Shown here piece by piece: positions 55,173-63,946 of a stretch of DNA of 64,000 nt. Each line of letters begins with the position of its first letter. Position 1 is the first letter of the stretch. The translations under genes and the position numbers were made by a program. Origin of the DNA: Burkholderia savannae (GTDB lineage: Bacteria > Pseudomonadota > Gammaproteobacteria > Burkholderiales > Burkholderiaceae); assembly GCF_001524445.2 (NCBI RefSeq), contig NZ_CP013418.1:1364001-1428000 (forward strand), written 5' to 3'. The notes beneath the pieces were generated by a model. The model was not told where the DNA came from and made no database searches. It saw only the letters and a program-made list of their open reading frames with translations.

Positions 55173-56242
55173 AGATGCTGTTGCTGAATCCCGGCCCCGT
55201 GACGCTGACGGAACGCGTGCGCAGGAGCCTCCTCCAGCCGGACCTGTGCCATCGCGAAAGCGAGTTCTTCGATCTGCAAGACGAGGCGCGCGCGCGGCTC
55301 GTCGCCACGTATGCGCTCGATCCGGCCGAATGGAGCGCGGTGCTGATGACGGGCTCCGGCACGGCCGCGGTCGAGAGCATGATCGCCGCGCTCGTCCCCG
55401 AGAACGGCAAGCTGCTCGTGATCGAAAACGGCGTGTACGGCGAGCGGATCACGCAGATCGCCGCGCAGTACCGGATCGCGCACGAGGTGCTGAAGCACGA
55501 CTGGATGCAGGCGCCGGATCTCGCGCGCGTCGCCGCGAGGCTCGACGCCGATCGCGCGATCACGCACGTCGCGGTGATCCACCATGAAACGACGACGGGC
55601 CGCCTGAACGATCTCGACGCGCTCGCCGCCGTGTGCCGCGCGCGCGGCGTGCGGATGCTCGTCGACGGCGTGAGCAGCTTCGGCGCGGAAGCGATCGATT
55701 TCGCGGGCGGTGACATCGACGCAATCGCCGCGACCGCGAACAAGTGCCTCCACGGCGTGCCGGGCGCGGCGTTCGTGATCGTGCGCCGCCGCGCGCTCGC
55801 GTCGGCCGCGAGCCGCACGTACTACCTCGATCTCGGCCGGCTCGCGACATTGCAGGACGCGCGCAACACGCCGTTCACGCCGTCGGTTCACGCGTACTAC
55901 GCGCTCGTCGAGGCGCTGCGCGAATTCGACGAGGCGGGCGGCTGGCGCGCGCGCCACACGCGCTACGCGGCGCTCGCCGAGCAGGTGCGCGCGGGTCTCG
56001 CCGCGCGCGGGATGCCGCTCGTGCTGCCGGACGGCGAATCGTCGGTCGTGCTGCGCGCGTACCGGCTCCCGGCCGGTGTCACGTACGAGCAGTTGCACGA
56101 CGGGCTCAAGGCGCGCGGCTTCGTGATCTACGCGGGCCAAGGCGGGCTGTCGAGCGCGTTGTTCCGCGTGTCGACGATGGGCGCGATCGAACCGGCGGAC
56201 GTCGAGCGCCTGCTCGACGGCTTCACGGCGCTCACGCGCTGA
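55169..56242 (+). CDS. aepZ: 2-Aminoethylphosphonate:pyruvate transaminase (biosynthetic context)
   Basis: 357 aa class V PLP aminotransferase. N-terminal LLNPGPVTLTERVRRSL, the PLP lysine K192 in ATANKCLHGVPGA, and VDGVSSFGAEAID. In degraders (PhnW) the enzyme runs from AEP to phosphonoacetaldehyde. Beside PEP mutase and decarboxylase it should run in the making direction, giving AEP. No phosphonatase (phnX) is nearby, which supports biosynthesis. Last gene of the operon, followed 32 bp later by a strong terminator. Confidence 0.93.
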   Translation: MKMLLLNPGPVTLTERVRRSLLQPDLCHRESEFFDLQDEARARLVATYALDPAEWSAVLMTGSGTAAVESMIAALVPENGKLLVIENGVYGERITQIAAQYRIAHEVLKHDWMQAPDLARVAARLDADRAITHVAVIHHETTTGRLNDLDALAAVCRARGVRMLVDGVSSFGAEAIDFAGGDIDAIAATANKCLHGVPGAAFVIVRRRALASAASRTYYLDLGRLATLQDARNTPFTPSVHAYYALVEALREFDEAGGWRARHTRYAALAEQVRAGLAARGMPLVLPDGESSVVLRAYRLPAGVTYEQLHDGLKARGFVIYAGQGGLSSALFRVSTMGAIEPADVERLLDGFTALTR

Positions 56243-56274
56243 CGCGCTAACACACTAGCACCGCCAGCAAGAAA

Positions 56275-56310
56275 CGGCGCCGCGCTCGATTGCGCGGCGC
56301 CGCTTTTTTT
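56275..56310 (+). terminator. Rho-independent terminator of the phosphonate operon
   Basis: 11-bp perfect GC-rich stem (CGGCGCCGCGC at 56275-56285, partner 56292-56302), a six-base loop TCGATT, then a run of seven T (56304-56310). It sits 32 bp after the transaminase stop and faces the plus-strand operon. Confidence 0.92.
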
Positions 56311-56332
56311 GAGGGCATCGCGTGTGTCGCAT

Positions 56333-57031
56333 TCAGCCGCCGCGCCGATACATCGCCGTCGCGGCGTCCTTGCACGGCTCGAAGAACCATGCGTGCGCGG
56401 CGAGCACCTCGTTCGTCAGCGCCGGGCCGGCCAGCGCCGGCGTGCCGACGCCGAACGGCGGGCGCGGATGATATTCGATCGTCAGCTCGACGTGCTTCGC
56501 CTCGTCGACACCGCGCAACTCGGCAAGCACGAGCAGCGCCGCCTCGAAGCCGCCCGTGGCCGGGCCGGCCGTATACAGATTGCCGTCGATCACGACCTCG
56601 CCGCCGCCGACGGGCTGCGCGCCGAGATCGGCGAGCGCGTCGAGCACGTGGAAATTGGTGGTCGCGCGACGGCCGTTCAGCAAGCCCGCCGCGCCGAGCA
56701 GCAACACGCCGCCGCAGATCCCGATCACGTAGCGCGCGCGGCTCGCGTGCCGGCGCACGAACGCGATCACTTCGTCGTCGGCGATCACGTCGGCCGGCAC
56801 CGCGCCGACGACGAACGCGTCGAGATCGTCCGGACAATCGGCGAAGGCCGTCGTCGCCGCGATCGGGAACGGCGGCAACGCGCAGATCGGATCGCGCGTC
56901 TTCCACAGCAGGTGCAGTTCGGTCTGCGGCGCGAAGCCGAACACGGCGTGCGCGCCGAAGAGATCCATCACGGCAACGCCGGGCGCGAGGAGAAAGCCGA
57001 TTTTCAGCGGTCGTTGTGCAGTCGGGGGCAC
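56333..57031 (-). CDS. DJ-1/PfpI family protein
   Basis: 232 aa if read from the GTG at 57031, which has an AGGA RBS (AAAAGGACGAACC-GTG). An ATG 12 codons upstream (57067) is possible but poorly placed. Class I glutamine-amidotransferase-like DJ-1 fold with the nucleophile elbow IGICGGVLLLG and a later ATGGFEAALLVL. There is no AraC domain, so it is an enzyme-like or sensing protein (isonitrile hydratase-like members exist). It is divergent from the GlxA-type regulator, whose N-terminal half has the same fold; the two may be functionally linked. Confidence 0.84.
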   Translation of the reverse strand: MPPTAQRPLKIGFLLAPGVAVMDLFGAHAVFGFAPQTELHLLWKTRDPICALPPFPIAATTAFADCPDDLDAFVVGAVPADVIADDEVIAFVRRHASRARYVIGICGGVLLLGAAGLLNGRRATTNFHVLDALADLGAQPVGGGEVVIDGNLYTAGPATGGFEAALLVLAELRGVDEAKHVELTIEYHPRPPFGVGTPALAGPALTNEVLAAHAWFFEPCKDAATAMYRRGG

Positions 57032-57178
57032 GGTTCGTCCTTTTCGAAAAGTGATGATGAGATGCAAGGCTCGCGGGACGATACGCAGCGCCCCGCACGA
57101 CGACCAGCTTAGCGCGCGGCCGATTGGCGGTTATGCCAAACTGGTTGCAATTTCCGCCAACGCTTTCCCGATGCGCGC

Positions 57179-58138
57179 ATGATCGTCTATATCCTCGTCT
57201 TTCCGGATCTGAATCTCCTCGATTTGTCGGGCCCGCTGCAAGTGCTGTCGAGCGCGAACGAGCTCGCGCGCGACACCGGCGGCGAAGCGCCGTACGACGT
57301 CCGCGTCGTCTCGCGCGGCGGGCGCAGCGTGCGGACGTCGACGGGCATCTCGCTGTCGACGCAGCCGCTTCCGCCCATCGACGCGCTGGCGGATACGGTG
57401 ATCGTCGCGGGCGGCGTCGGCGTCGACGCGGCCGCGCGCGACGCCGACACGCTCGCCTGGCTGCGCGCGCACGCGCGGCAGGCGCGGCGCGTCGTGTCGA
57501 TCTGCAACGGCGCGTTCCTGCTCGCCGCGTGCGGGCTGCTGGACGGCCGCCGCGCGGTCACGCACTGGCAATGCTGCGACGAGCTCGCGCGGCGCCACCC
57601 GCGGGTGCACGTCGAGCATGCGCCGATCTTCGTGCAGGACGGGCCGATCTGGACGTCCGCGGGCGTCACGGCCGGCATCGATCTGTGCCTGCGCCTCGTG
57701 ACGAACGACTGCGGCCACACGCTCGCGCTCGCGGTCGCGCGCCATCTCGTCGTGTTCCTCGTGCGGCCGGGCAGCCAGGCGCAGTTCAGCACGCCGATCG
57801 AACTGCAGAGCGCGTCCGGGCAGTTCGCCGATCTGCATGCGTGGATTCGGCGTCATCTGGCCGGCGACCTCTCGGTGCCGACGCTCGCCGCCCGCGTGAA
57901 CATGAGCGAGCGCAGCTTCGTGCGCCATTACCGCAACGCATTCGGCACGACGCCCGCGAAGGCGGTCGAGCGCATCCGCGTCGAGACCGCGCGTAACCTG
58001 CTCGGCGAAACCGCGCTGCCCGCCAAGCAGATCGCGCAGCGCTGCGGGTTCGGCAGCGTCGCGACGCTGCGGCGCAGCTTCGCGCGTGCGTTCGATACGT
58101 CGCTGCACGAATATCGAGACCGGTTCCGCGGCGCGTAG
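57179..58138 (+). CDS. GlxA-family AraC-type transcriptional regulator with DJ-1 domain
   Basis: 319 aa. The N-terminal DJ-1/PfpI domain (1-200; VSICNGAFLLAACGLLDGR with Cys at the elbow and TSAGVTAGIDLCL) precedes an AraC DNA-binding domain (about 220-318; LAARVNMSERSFVRHYRNAFG and AKQIAQRCGFGSVATLRRSF). It probably controls the divergent DJ-1/PfpI gene across the 147-bp spacer. Ligand unknown. Ends in a normal stop, followed by repetitive GC-rich spacer. Confidence 0.88.
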   Translation: MIVYILVFPDLNLLDLSGPLQVLSSANELARDTGGEAPYDVRVVSRGGRSVRTSTGISLSTQPLPPIDALADTVIVAGGVGVDAAARDADTLAWLRAHARQARRVVSICNGAFLLAACGLLDGRRAVTHWQCCDELARRHPRVHVEHAPIFVQDGPIWTSAGVTAGIDLCLRLVTNDCGHTLALAVARHLVVFLVRPGSQAQFSTPIELQSASGQFADLHAWIRRHLAGDLSVPTLAARVNMSERSFVRHYRNAFGTTPAKAVERIRVETARNLLGETALPAKQIAQRCGFGSVATLRRSFARAFDTSLHEYRDRFRGA

Positions 58139-58493
58139 CGCGCGACACGTAGCGCGCGATGCGCATTGCGCGGCACACGACACGCAGCGCGCAACGCGAT
58201 ATGGGCGCGCCTCGCCGTGTCACTGCAAACGTTGGCCGCAACCGCAATCGGACGCACATCGATCGGACATCGAAGCGACGCCCGGCCGCCGTTTCTTCTC
58301 ATGCATTCATCCGCACCCGCTTCTCCGCGAATCGCACCGCCACGCGCGTCGACATTACGCGCCGCGCGGGAATCGCCATGCCGCGCGCTCGCCGCGATGG
58401 ACAGCGCATCATGCTTAGGTTAGCGTAACGATCGACTCCGCCACGATGCGCGCCGCGCACGGCGCGCCGCCCTCATTGTCACTGCGCAGTACC
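58139..58493. other. Spacer between GlxA-type regulator and FUSC exporter gene
   Basis: 355 bp, no supported gene. The first 60 bp contain several imperfect copies of GCGCGC-(N)-CACG/CGCAGCGC-like words that could form hairpins. A short AT-richer patch near 58405-58440 may be the promoter of the next gene. Confidence 0.4.
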
Positions 58494-59567
58494 ATGACCT
58501 CGACTTTACAGACCCGCCTGCCCGGATTCGCCCGCAACGCGCTGCGCCCGGTGCTCGATCCCTACCGCCGCTATCGCCACGCGAAACTGATCCACGCGGC
58601 GCGCGTCGCGCTGAGCGTGCTCGCCTCGATCGCGCTGACGACCGGCCTGCACATTCCGCACGGCGAATGGGCGACGATCACGGTGCTGATCGTGATCGGC
58701 GGGCTTCAGCATCACGGCAACATCCGCAAGAAAGCCGCCGAGCGCGCGCTCGGCACGCTGATCGGCGCGATCGCCGGCCTGTCGCTGATCCTGCTGCAAA
58801 CCACCGCGCACCTGTCGCCGTTGACGTTTCTCGTGATGAGCGTCGCGTGCGGCTTCTGCGCATATCACGCGATCGGCAAGGCCGGCTATATCGCGCTGCT
58901 GTCCGCGATCACGATGGTGATCGTCGCCGGCCACGGCGACAACGAGATCGCCGACGGCCTCTGGCGCGCGGTGAACGTGCTGATCGGCATCGCGATCGCG
59001 CTCGCATTCTCGTTCGCGCTGCCGCTTTACGCGACCTACTCGTGGCGCTACAGGCTCGCCGACGCGTTGCGCGGCTGCGCGGCCGTCCACGCGCGAATCG
59101 CGGGCGAGCGCCACGTGAGCGACAACGAGCATCTGAAGGACATGGCGAAGCTCAATACGCTGCTCGTCCAGCTCCGCTCGCTGATGCCGTCGGTATCGAA
59201 AGAGATCTCCGTGTCGATGGCGCAGCTCGACGCGATTCAGCGGAGCCTGCGGCTGTGCATGAGCTCGCTCGAAATCCTGTCGAACCTGCAGCCCGGTGCC
59301 GACGACGAAGCCGGCAGGCGCTTCGTCCAGGCCCAGATGAAGGCGGACAACCGGCGGATTCAGGAGATGCTCGTCGGCGCGGCGCGCGCGCTCAAGTTCG
59401 GCACGCTGAGCCGGCTCGGGCCGCTGCACGGGCCGGCCGCGCAGGCCGGCGAGTACGCGCCGCCCGCGCAATTATCCGGCTACGTGTCGCTGACGGCGAA
59501 ACTGGCGCACGAGATCGAGCAGCTCAGGCAGCGGCTGCACGATATCGCGCCGCAATGGAACATTTGA
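58494..59567 (+). CDS. FUSC family membrane protein (aromatic-acid exporter-like)
   Basis: 357 aa from MTSTLQTRLPGFARNAL (58494); a 16-codon upstream extension from 58446 is less likely and neither start has a good RBS. Five to six membrane spans in the first half (about 50-200, IHAARVALSVLASIALTTGL, GEWATITVLIVIGG, RALGTLIGAIAGLSLILLQ). The pattern with KKAAERALGTLIGA is the fusaric acid resistance/AaeB (FUSC) signature. The second half is a soluble helical domain. Members export aromatic acids; the actual substrate is unknown. Confidence 0.85.
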   Translation: MTSTLQTRLPGFARNALRPVLDPYRRYRHAKLIHAARVALSVLASIALTTGLHIPHGEWATITVLIVIGGLQHHGNIRKKAAERALGTLIGAIAGLSLILLQTTAHLSPLTFLVMSVACGFCAYHAIGKAGYIALLSAITMVIVAGHGDNEIADGLWRAVNVLIGIAIALAFSFALPLYATYSWRYRLADALRGCAAVHARIAGERHVSDNEHLKDMAKLNTLLVQLRSLMPSVSKEISVSMAQLDAIQRSLRLCMSSLEILSNLQPGADDEAGRRFVQAQMKADNRRIQEMLVGAARALKFGTLSRLGPLHGPAAQAGEYAPPAQLSGYVSLTAKLAHEIEQLRQRLHDIAPQWNI

Positions 59568-59922
59568 GCGGGCGGCGGCCGTACCGACGCGCGCTCGCCC
59601 GCCCATCGCAGCGCGTGCGCCCGCGCGCGACGCCGCCGATAGGCGAGCGATCGTCGGCATGAGCCGCGAGGATATGGCCTGACCGATTGCCTGCGCGGCG
59701 CCTGGAGCACGATGCTCGACACCCGCTGCGCCGTATGCGGCGAACAAAATCCGCCGTCGATGCATTGCCGAAAATCGGGAGCGCGAATCGATTTCGTCAC
59801 ATCGTCTTCGTGAATGGCCGGCGCTCGACAGACAAAGCACCCGCCTCACCCGGCCGTTCGCCATCGATCAAGAATCCGAACGAAACCCGCCGCGTCGTCC
59901 GCGCTCGCGATAGGCGAAGCGC
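59568..59922. other. Spacer between FUSC and LysR genes
   Basis: 355 bp between a plus-strand and a minus-strand gene (convergent). I see no gene, no clear terminator hairpin and no repeat in it. Confidence 0.4.
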
Positions 59923-60843
59923 CTACCCCTTGCGCAGCCTGCCGAGCTCGTCGGCCAGGTAATCGACGAATGCGCGAATCCGCGTCGACATCTGATGGCG
60001 CTGCGCATAGACGGCGTAAATGTCCGCGCTCGGCGTTTCGTACTCGGGCAACACGACGACGAGGCGGCCGTCGGCGAGATATTCGTCGATGTCCCACTCG
60101 GCGCGCATCAGGATGCCGTGTCCGTCGAGCGCCCATTTGACGGCGATTTCGCCGTCGTTCGTCGTCAGATTGCCGTTGATCCGGATCGCCTCCGTCTTGC
60201 GCGATGCGCCGCGCCCGCTCGTCAGCCGCCAAACGCCGTAGCCTTCGTCGCCCTGCCGGATGCCGATGCAGTTGTGCTTCGTGAGATCGTGCGGCGTCGC
60301 CGGCATCCCGTGCCTCGCGACGTACGACGGCGCCGCGCACAGCAGCCGCCGGTTCGGCGCGAGACGCCGCGCGACGACCCGCGTGTCCGGCGGCTCGCCG
60401 AAGCGCACGCACACGTCGAACGCATCGTCGGTGAGCGGCGGCGGCATCACCGACAGCTGCAACTGCACGGCCACCTGCGGGTAGCGGGCCACGAAGCGCG
60501 AAATCGCGGGCCCGACGTGGCTGCGCCCAAAGCCGAGCGTCGCGTTCACGCGCAACAGCCCTTTCGGATTCTTCTTCGCACTGCCGAGCAGCTCGCCCAG
60601 TTCGTCGATCTGGTCGAGTATCCGGCGCGCGTACTCGAGATAGGCCTCCCCTTCCGGCGTCAGCATCATCCGCCGCGTCGTGCGGTTGACGAGCGGCACG
60701 CCGGCGCGCTGCTCCATCTGCGTGAGCCGCTTGCTGACGGCCGCCGCCGTCAGTCCGAGTTCGCGGGCGGCGGCGCTCAGGCTGCCCGATGCGGCGAGCG
60801 TCGAGAAGAAACCCAGGTCGGCGGGCTGAACGGCATCCGTCAC
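59923..60843 (-). CDS. LysR-family transcriptional regulator (DmlR-like)
   Basis: 306 aa. Winged HTH at the N-terminus (about 5-65: FFSTLAASGSLSAAARELGL and AVSKRLTQMEQRAGVPLVNR), then the two-lobed effector domain (about 95-300). The wHTH and RTTRRMMLTPEGEAYLEYAR stretch is characteristic of DmlR/DhcR-type regulators. Divergent from a tartrate/malate dehydrogenase gene with a 108-bp shared spacer, the usual LysR target arrangement. That spacer includes an AT-rich stretch with TTAAAGTTAA (60860-60869). Confidence 0.9.
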   Translation of the reverse strand: MTDAVQPADLGFFSTLAASGSLSAAARELGLTAAAVSKRLTQMEQRAGVPLVNRTTRRMMLTPEGEAYLEYARRILDQIDELGELLGSAKKNPKGLLRVNATLGFGRSHVGPAISRFVARYPQVAVQLQLSVMPPPLTDDAFDVCVRFGEPPDTRVVARRLAPNRRLLCAAPSYVARHGMPATPHDLTKHNCIGIRQGDEGYGVWRLTSGRGASRKTEAIRINGNLTTNDGEIAVKWALDGHGILMRAEWDIDEYLADGRLVVVLPEYETPSADIYAVYAQRHQMSTRIRAFVDYLADELGRLRKG

Positions 60844-60951
60844 GGTTTCGCTTGTGAATTAAAGTTAAGGATGCTTTGAGTCTAGCACCGGTTTCTTGAC
60901 TCGCAGTTCGATAAAGTGCGCTCACATTCACGAATTTCAGAGGATGGAGGC

Positions 60952-62034
60952 ATGAAGACCTATCGAATCGCGACCATTCCGGGCGACGGCATCGGCAAGG
61001 AAGTCGTTCCCGCGGGCAAGCAGGTGCTGGAGGCGCTCGCCGGAACCACTCGACGCTTCGCGTTCGAATTCGAGAACTTCGACTGGGGCGCCGACTACTA
61101 TCGCCGACACGGCGTGATGATGCCCGACGGCGGCCTCGACGCGCTGCGCGACAAGGACGCGATCCTGTTCGGCTCGGCGGGCGACCCCGACGTGCCCGAC
61201 CACATCACGCTGTGGGGCTTGCGTCTGAAGATTTGCCAGGGCTTCGACCAGTACGCGAACGTGCGCCCGACGCGCATCCTGCCCGGCATCGATGCGCCGC
61301 TCAAGCGCTGCACGCCCGACGATCTGAACTGGGTCATCGTCCGCGAGAACTCCGAGGGCGAATACGCGGGCGTCGGCGGGCGCGTGCACCAGGGACATCC
61401 GATCGAAGCGGCGACGGACGTGTCGATTCTCACGCGCGCAGGCGTCGAGCGGATCATGCGCTTCGCGTTCCGGCTCGCGCAATCGCGTCCGCGCAAGCGG
61501 CTGACGGTCATCACGAAGAGCAACGCGCAGCGCCACGCGATGGTGATGTGGGACGAGATCGCGAAGCAGGTGTCGGCCGAGTTTCCCGACGTGACATGGG
61601 ACAAGGAGCTCGTCGACGCGGCCACCGCACGCATGGTCAACCGGCCGGCGTCGCTCGACACGGTCGTCGCGACGAACCTCCACGCGGACATCCTGAGCGA
61701 TCTCGCCGCGGCGCTTGCGGGCAGCCTCGGCATCGCGCCGACCGGCAACATCGATCCGGAGCGCCGCTATCCGTCGATGTTCGAGCCGATCCACGGCTCC
61801 GCGTTCGACATCATGGGCAAGGGGCTCGCGAATCCGATCGGCACGTTCTGGTCGGTCGTGATGCTGCTCGAGCATCTGGGTGAAACGGAAAGCGCCGCGC
61901 GCGTGATGCGCGCGATCGAGGCCGTCACCGCGAACCCGTCGCTTCACACGGGCGACCTCGGCGGCCGCGCGACGACGGCGCAGGTGACCGCCGCCGTCTG
62001 CGCGCTCGTCGAGAGGGCCGAAGTCACCGCGTGA
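60952..62034 (+). CDS. ttuC: Tartrate dehydrogenase/decarboxylase (D-malate dehydrogenase family)
   Basis: 360 aa from MKTYRIATIPGDGIGKEV with RBS GGAGG 4 bases upstream; the 12-codon upstream extension is rejected. Beta-decarboxylating dehydrogenase of the isopropylmalate/isocitrate family: ENSEGEYAGVGGRVHQG, K-x-N-A at ITKSNAQRH, and MFEPIHGSAFDIMGKGLANPIG. Residues around YANVRPTRILPG fit the tartrate/D-malate subgroup rather than LeuB. NAD- and Mn-dependent oxidation of L-tartrate or D-malate is expected. Next to an anion:cation-symporter-type MFS carrier that probably brings in the substrate. Confidence 0.88.
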   Translation: MKTYRIATIPGDGIGKEVVPAGKQVLEALAGTTRRFAFEFENFDWGADYYRRHGVMMPDGGLDALRDKDAILFGSAGDPDVPDHITLWGLRLKICQGFDQYANVRPTRILPGIDAPLKRCTPDDLNWVIVRENSEGEYAGVGGRVHQGHPIEAATDVSILTRAGVERIMRFAFRLAQSRPRKRLTVITKSNAQRHAMVMWDEIAKQVSAEFPDVTWDKELVDAATARMVNRPASLDTVVATNLHADILSDLAAALAGSLGIAPTGNIDPERRYPSMFEPIHGSAFDIMGKGLANPIGTFWSVVMLLEHLGETESAARVMRAIEAVTANPSLHTGDLGGRATTAQVTAAVCALVERAEVTA

Positions 62035-62635
62035 CGCCCGGTGCGGGCATGCGATGCGCGCGAGCCGCATCGCTTCGGCATCGCGCGGCGCGTGGACCGG
62101 CTTCGCGTCGAACGCGGGGTGCGGCCGGCCGCAGTATGGCATCGCGTCGCTTCTCGGTTGGCTTTGCATTAGGCACGACGCATCACGCATCACGCATCAC
62201 GCATTAGGCATTAGGCATTAGGCATTAGGCATTAGGCATTAGGCATTAGGCATTAGGCATTAGGCATTAGGCATTAGGCATCGCCACGCGATCGTGACGC
62301 GCGCGCCGGCGAATGAGCCATGACGTCATGCAGTTCGACTGCTGCCGCAATCGCGCCTGACCAGTTCGCAGAAACCGGCGTGGCAGCGATGGCCGATGCG
62401 CCGAGAAACACCCATCGAAGCCGGCGCGTCACGCCGCTTCGATCGAACGACGAACGGCGGCGCGGATTTCGATCGAGAAACCGCGCGGAGAAACGCAGCG
62501 CGGCCGCGCGATGCGCACGCACCGGTCTCCCGGCCGGCGCGCGCGACAACGATCGCGCGCCGCCCGCCTCGAAGCCGTCGCGCGTCGTCCGGATCTTTCC
62601 AATAGAGCACGGCTCGACCTCCAAGGAGGAGACAC
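62035..62635. other. Spacer with VNTR between dehydrogenase and MFS carrier genes
   Basis: About 600 bp with no supported gene. It holds a 100-bp heptanucleotide repeat (listed separately) and, to its right, ordinary GC-rich sequence leading to the promoter and RBS of the MFS gene. Frames across it are shadows. Confidence 0.5.
62181..62280. repeat. Heptanucleotide VNTR (CATCACG x3 then GCATTAG x11)
   Basis: Three CATCACG units (62181-62201) run without phase break into eleven perfect GCATTAG units (62201-62277) plus a partial unit. Perfect copies imply recent slippage. It is the same unit length as the 7788-7927 array but a different sequence. AT-rich composition and stop codons rule out coding. 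Confidence 0.95.
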
Positions 62636-63946
62636 ATGCAATCCGATCTCGAGTCCCGGGTTTCCCGGAAACTCACGTGGCGCATCATCCCGTTCGTGAT
62701 GCTGCTCTACTTCGTCAGCTTTCTCGATCGCGTCAACGTGGGCTTCGCCGCGATGACGATGAACAAGGCGATCGGGCTGTCGCCGACCGCGTTCGGGCTC
62801 GGCGGCGGCCTCTTCTTCATCGGCTACTTCCTGTTCGAGGTGCCGTCGAACCTGATCCTGCATCGCGTCGGCGCGCGCATCTGGATCGCGCGCGTGATGA
62901 TCACGTGGGGTATCGTATCGGCGGCTTCCGCGTTCGCGGCCGGCCCGGCGAGCTTCTACGCGCTGCGCTTTCTGCTCGGCGTCGCCGAGGCGGGCTTCTT
63001 TCCCGGCATCATCCTGTACCTGAGCCTGTGGTTTCCCGCGAAGCAACGTGCGCTCGCCGCCGCGTGGTTCATGGCGGCCGCGCCGATCTCGACGGCGCTC
63101 GGCTCGCCGCTGTCGGGCGCGATCATGCAGTTGCCGCCGATGTTCGGCCTCGCGAACTGGCAAACGCTCTACGTCATCGAGGCGCTGCCGGCGATCGCGC
63201 TAGGCTTCGTCGTCCTGAATTTCCTCACCGATGCACCGTCGAACGCGCACTGGCTGCGAGCCGACGAGCGCGAATGGCTGATCGCGAAACTCGATGCGGA
63301 AGCCGATCTGCGCCACGCGCACGCGGGCCACACCGCGGGAGCGTGGAACGCGCTGCGCGATCCGCGCGTGCTGGCGCTCTCGCTCATCTACTTCGGCACG
63401 TCGGCGGGCCTCTACACGCTCGGCCTGTGGGCGCCGCTAATGATCCGGCAATTCGGCTTCAGCGCGCTCGAAACCGGCCTGCTGAACGCGATTCCGAGCC
63501 TCGCCGCAGTCGTCGCGATGATCCTGTGGGCGCGGCGCTCCGATCGCACCGGAGAACGAACCTGGCATGTCGTGATTCCGTGCGTGCTCGCATGCGTCGG
63601 CTTCGTCTTCGCGGGCCAGGCAAGCACCGCGCTGCTCACCGTGCTCGCGCTCGTCGTCGTCAACGTCGGGATCAGCGCCGCGAAGGCGCCGCTGTGGGCG
63701 ATGCCGAGCATGTTTCTGTCCGGCGCGGGCGCGGCCGCGGGCATCGCGATGATCAATTCAATCGGCAACCTCGGCGGCTTCGTCGGCCCGTTCGCGATCG
63801 GCTGGCTGAAGAATCTGACGGGCGGCTATGCGGCGGGGCTGTACGTCGTCGCGGCGACGCTCGCGCTGTCCGCGATCGTCACGCTGCTGCTGAGCCGCAA
63901 GGCCCCGCAGCAAGCGCTCATCTCGCGCGTGCGGCACAACCATTGA
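62636..63946 (+). CDS. MFS carrier, anion:cation symporter family (tartrate/dicarboxylate type)
   Basis: 436 aa with 12 predicted membrane spans. Typical ACS-family motifs: VSFLDRVNVGFAAMTMNKAIG in span 1, FLFEVPSNLILHRVGARIWIARV, and GVAEAGFFPGIILYLSLWFP. Strong RBS AAGGAGGAGACAC before the ATG. Given the upstream tartrate/malate dehydrogenase and LysR gene, tartrate or a related hydroxy-acid is the likely substrate; related carriers also take galactarate or phthalate. It is separated from the dehydrogenase by 601 bp, so it may have its own promoter. Confidence 0.9.
   Translation: MQSDLESRVSRKLTWRIIPFVMLLYFVSFLDRVNVGFAAMTMNKAIGLSPTAFGLGGGLFFIGYFLFEVPSNLILHRVGARIWIARVMITWGIVSAASAFAAGPASFYALRFLLGVAEAGFFPGIILYLSLWFPAKQRALAAAWFMAAAPISTALGSPLSGAIMQLPPMFGLANWQTLYVIEALPAIALGFVVLNFLTDAPSNAHWLRADEREWLIAKLDAEADLRHAHAGHTAGAWNALRDPRVLALSLIYFGTSAGLYTLGLWAPLMIRQFGFSALETGLLNAIPSLAAVVAMILWARRSDRTGERTWHVVIPCVLACVGFVFAGQASTALLTVLALVVVNVGISAAKAPLWAMPSMFLSGAGAAAGIAMINSIGNLGGFVGPFAIGWLKNLTGGYAAGLYVVAATLALSAIVTLLLSRKAPQQALISRVRHNH

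Noticed and set aside
55169..56242. Reading the AEP transaminase as part of phosphonate degradation (phnW)
   Set aside because: No phosphonoacetaldehyde hydrolase or phosphonate uptake genes are adjacent, while PEP mutase and phosphonopyruvate decarboxylase overlap it.
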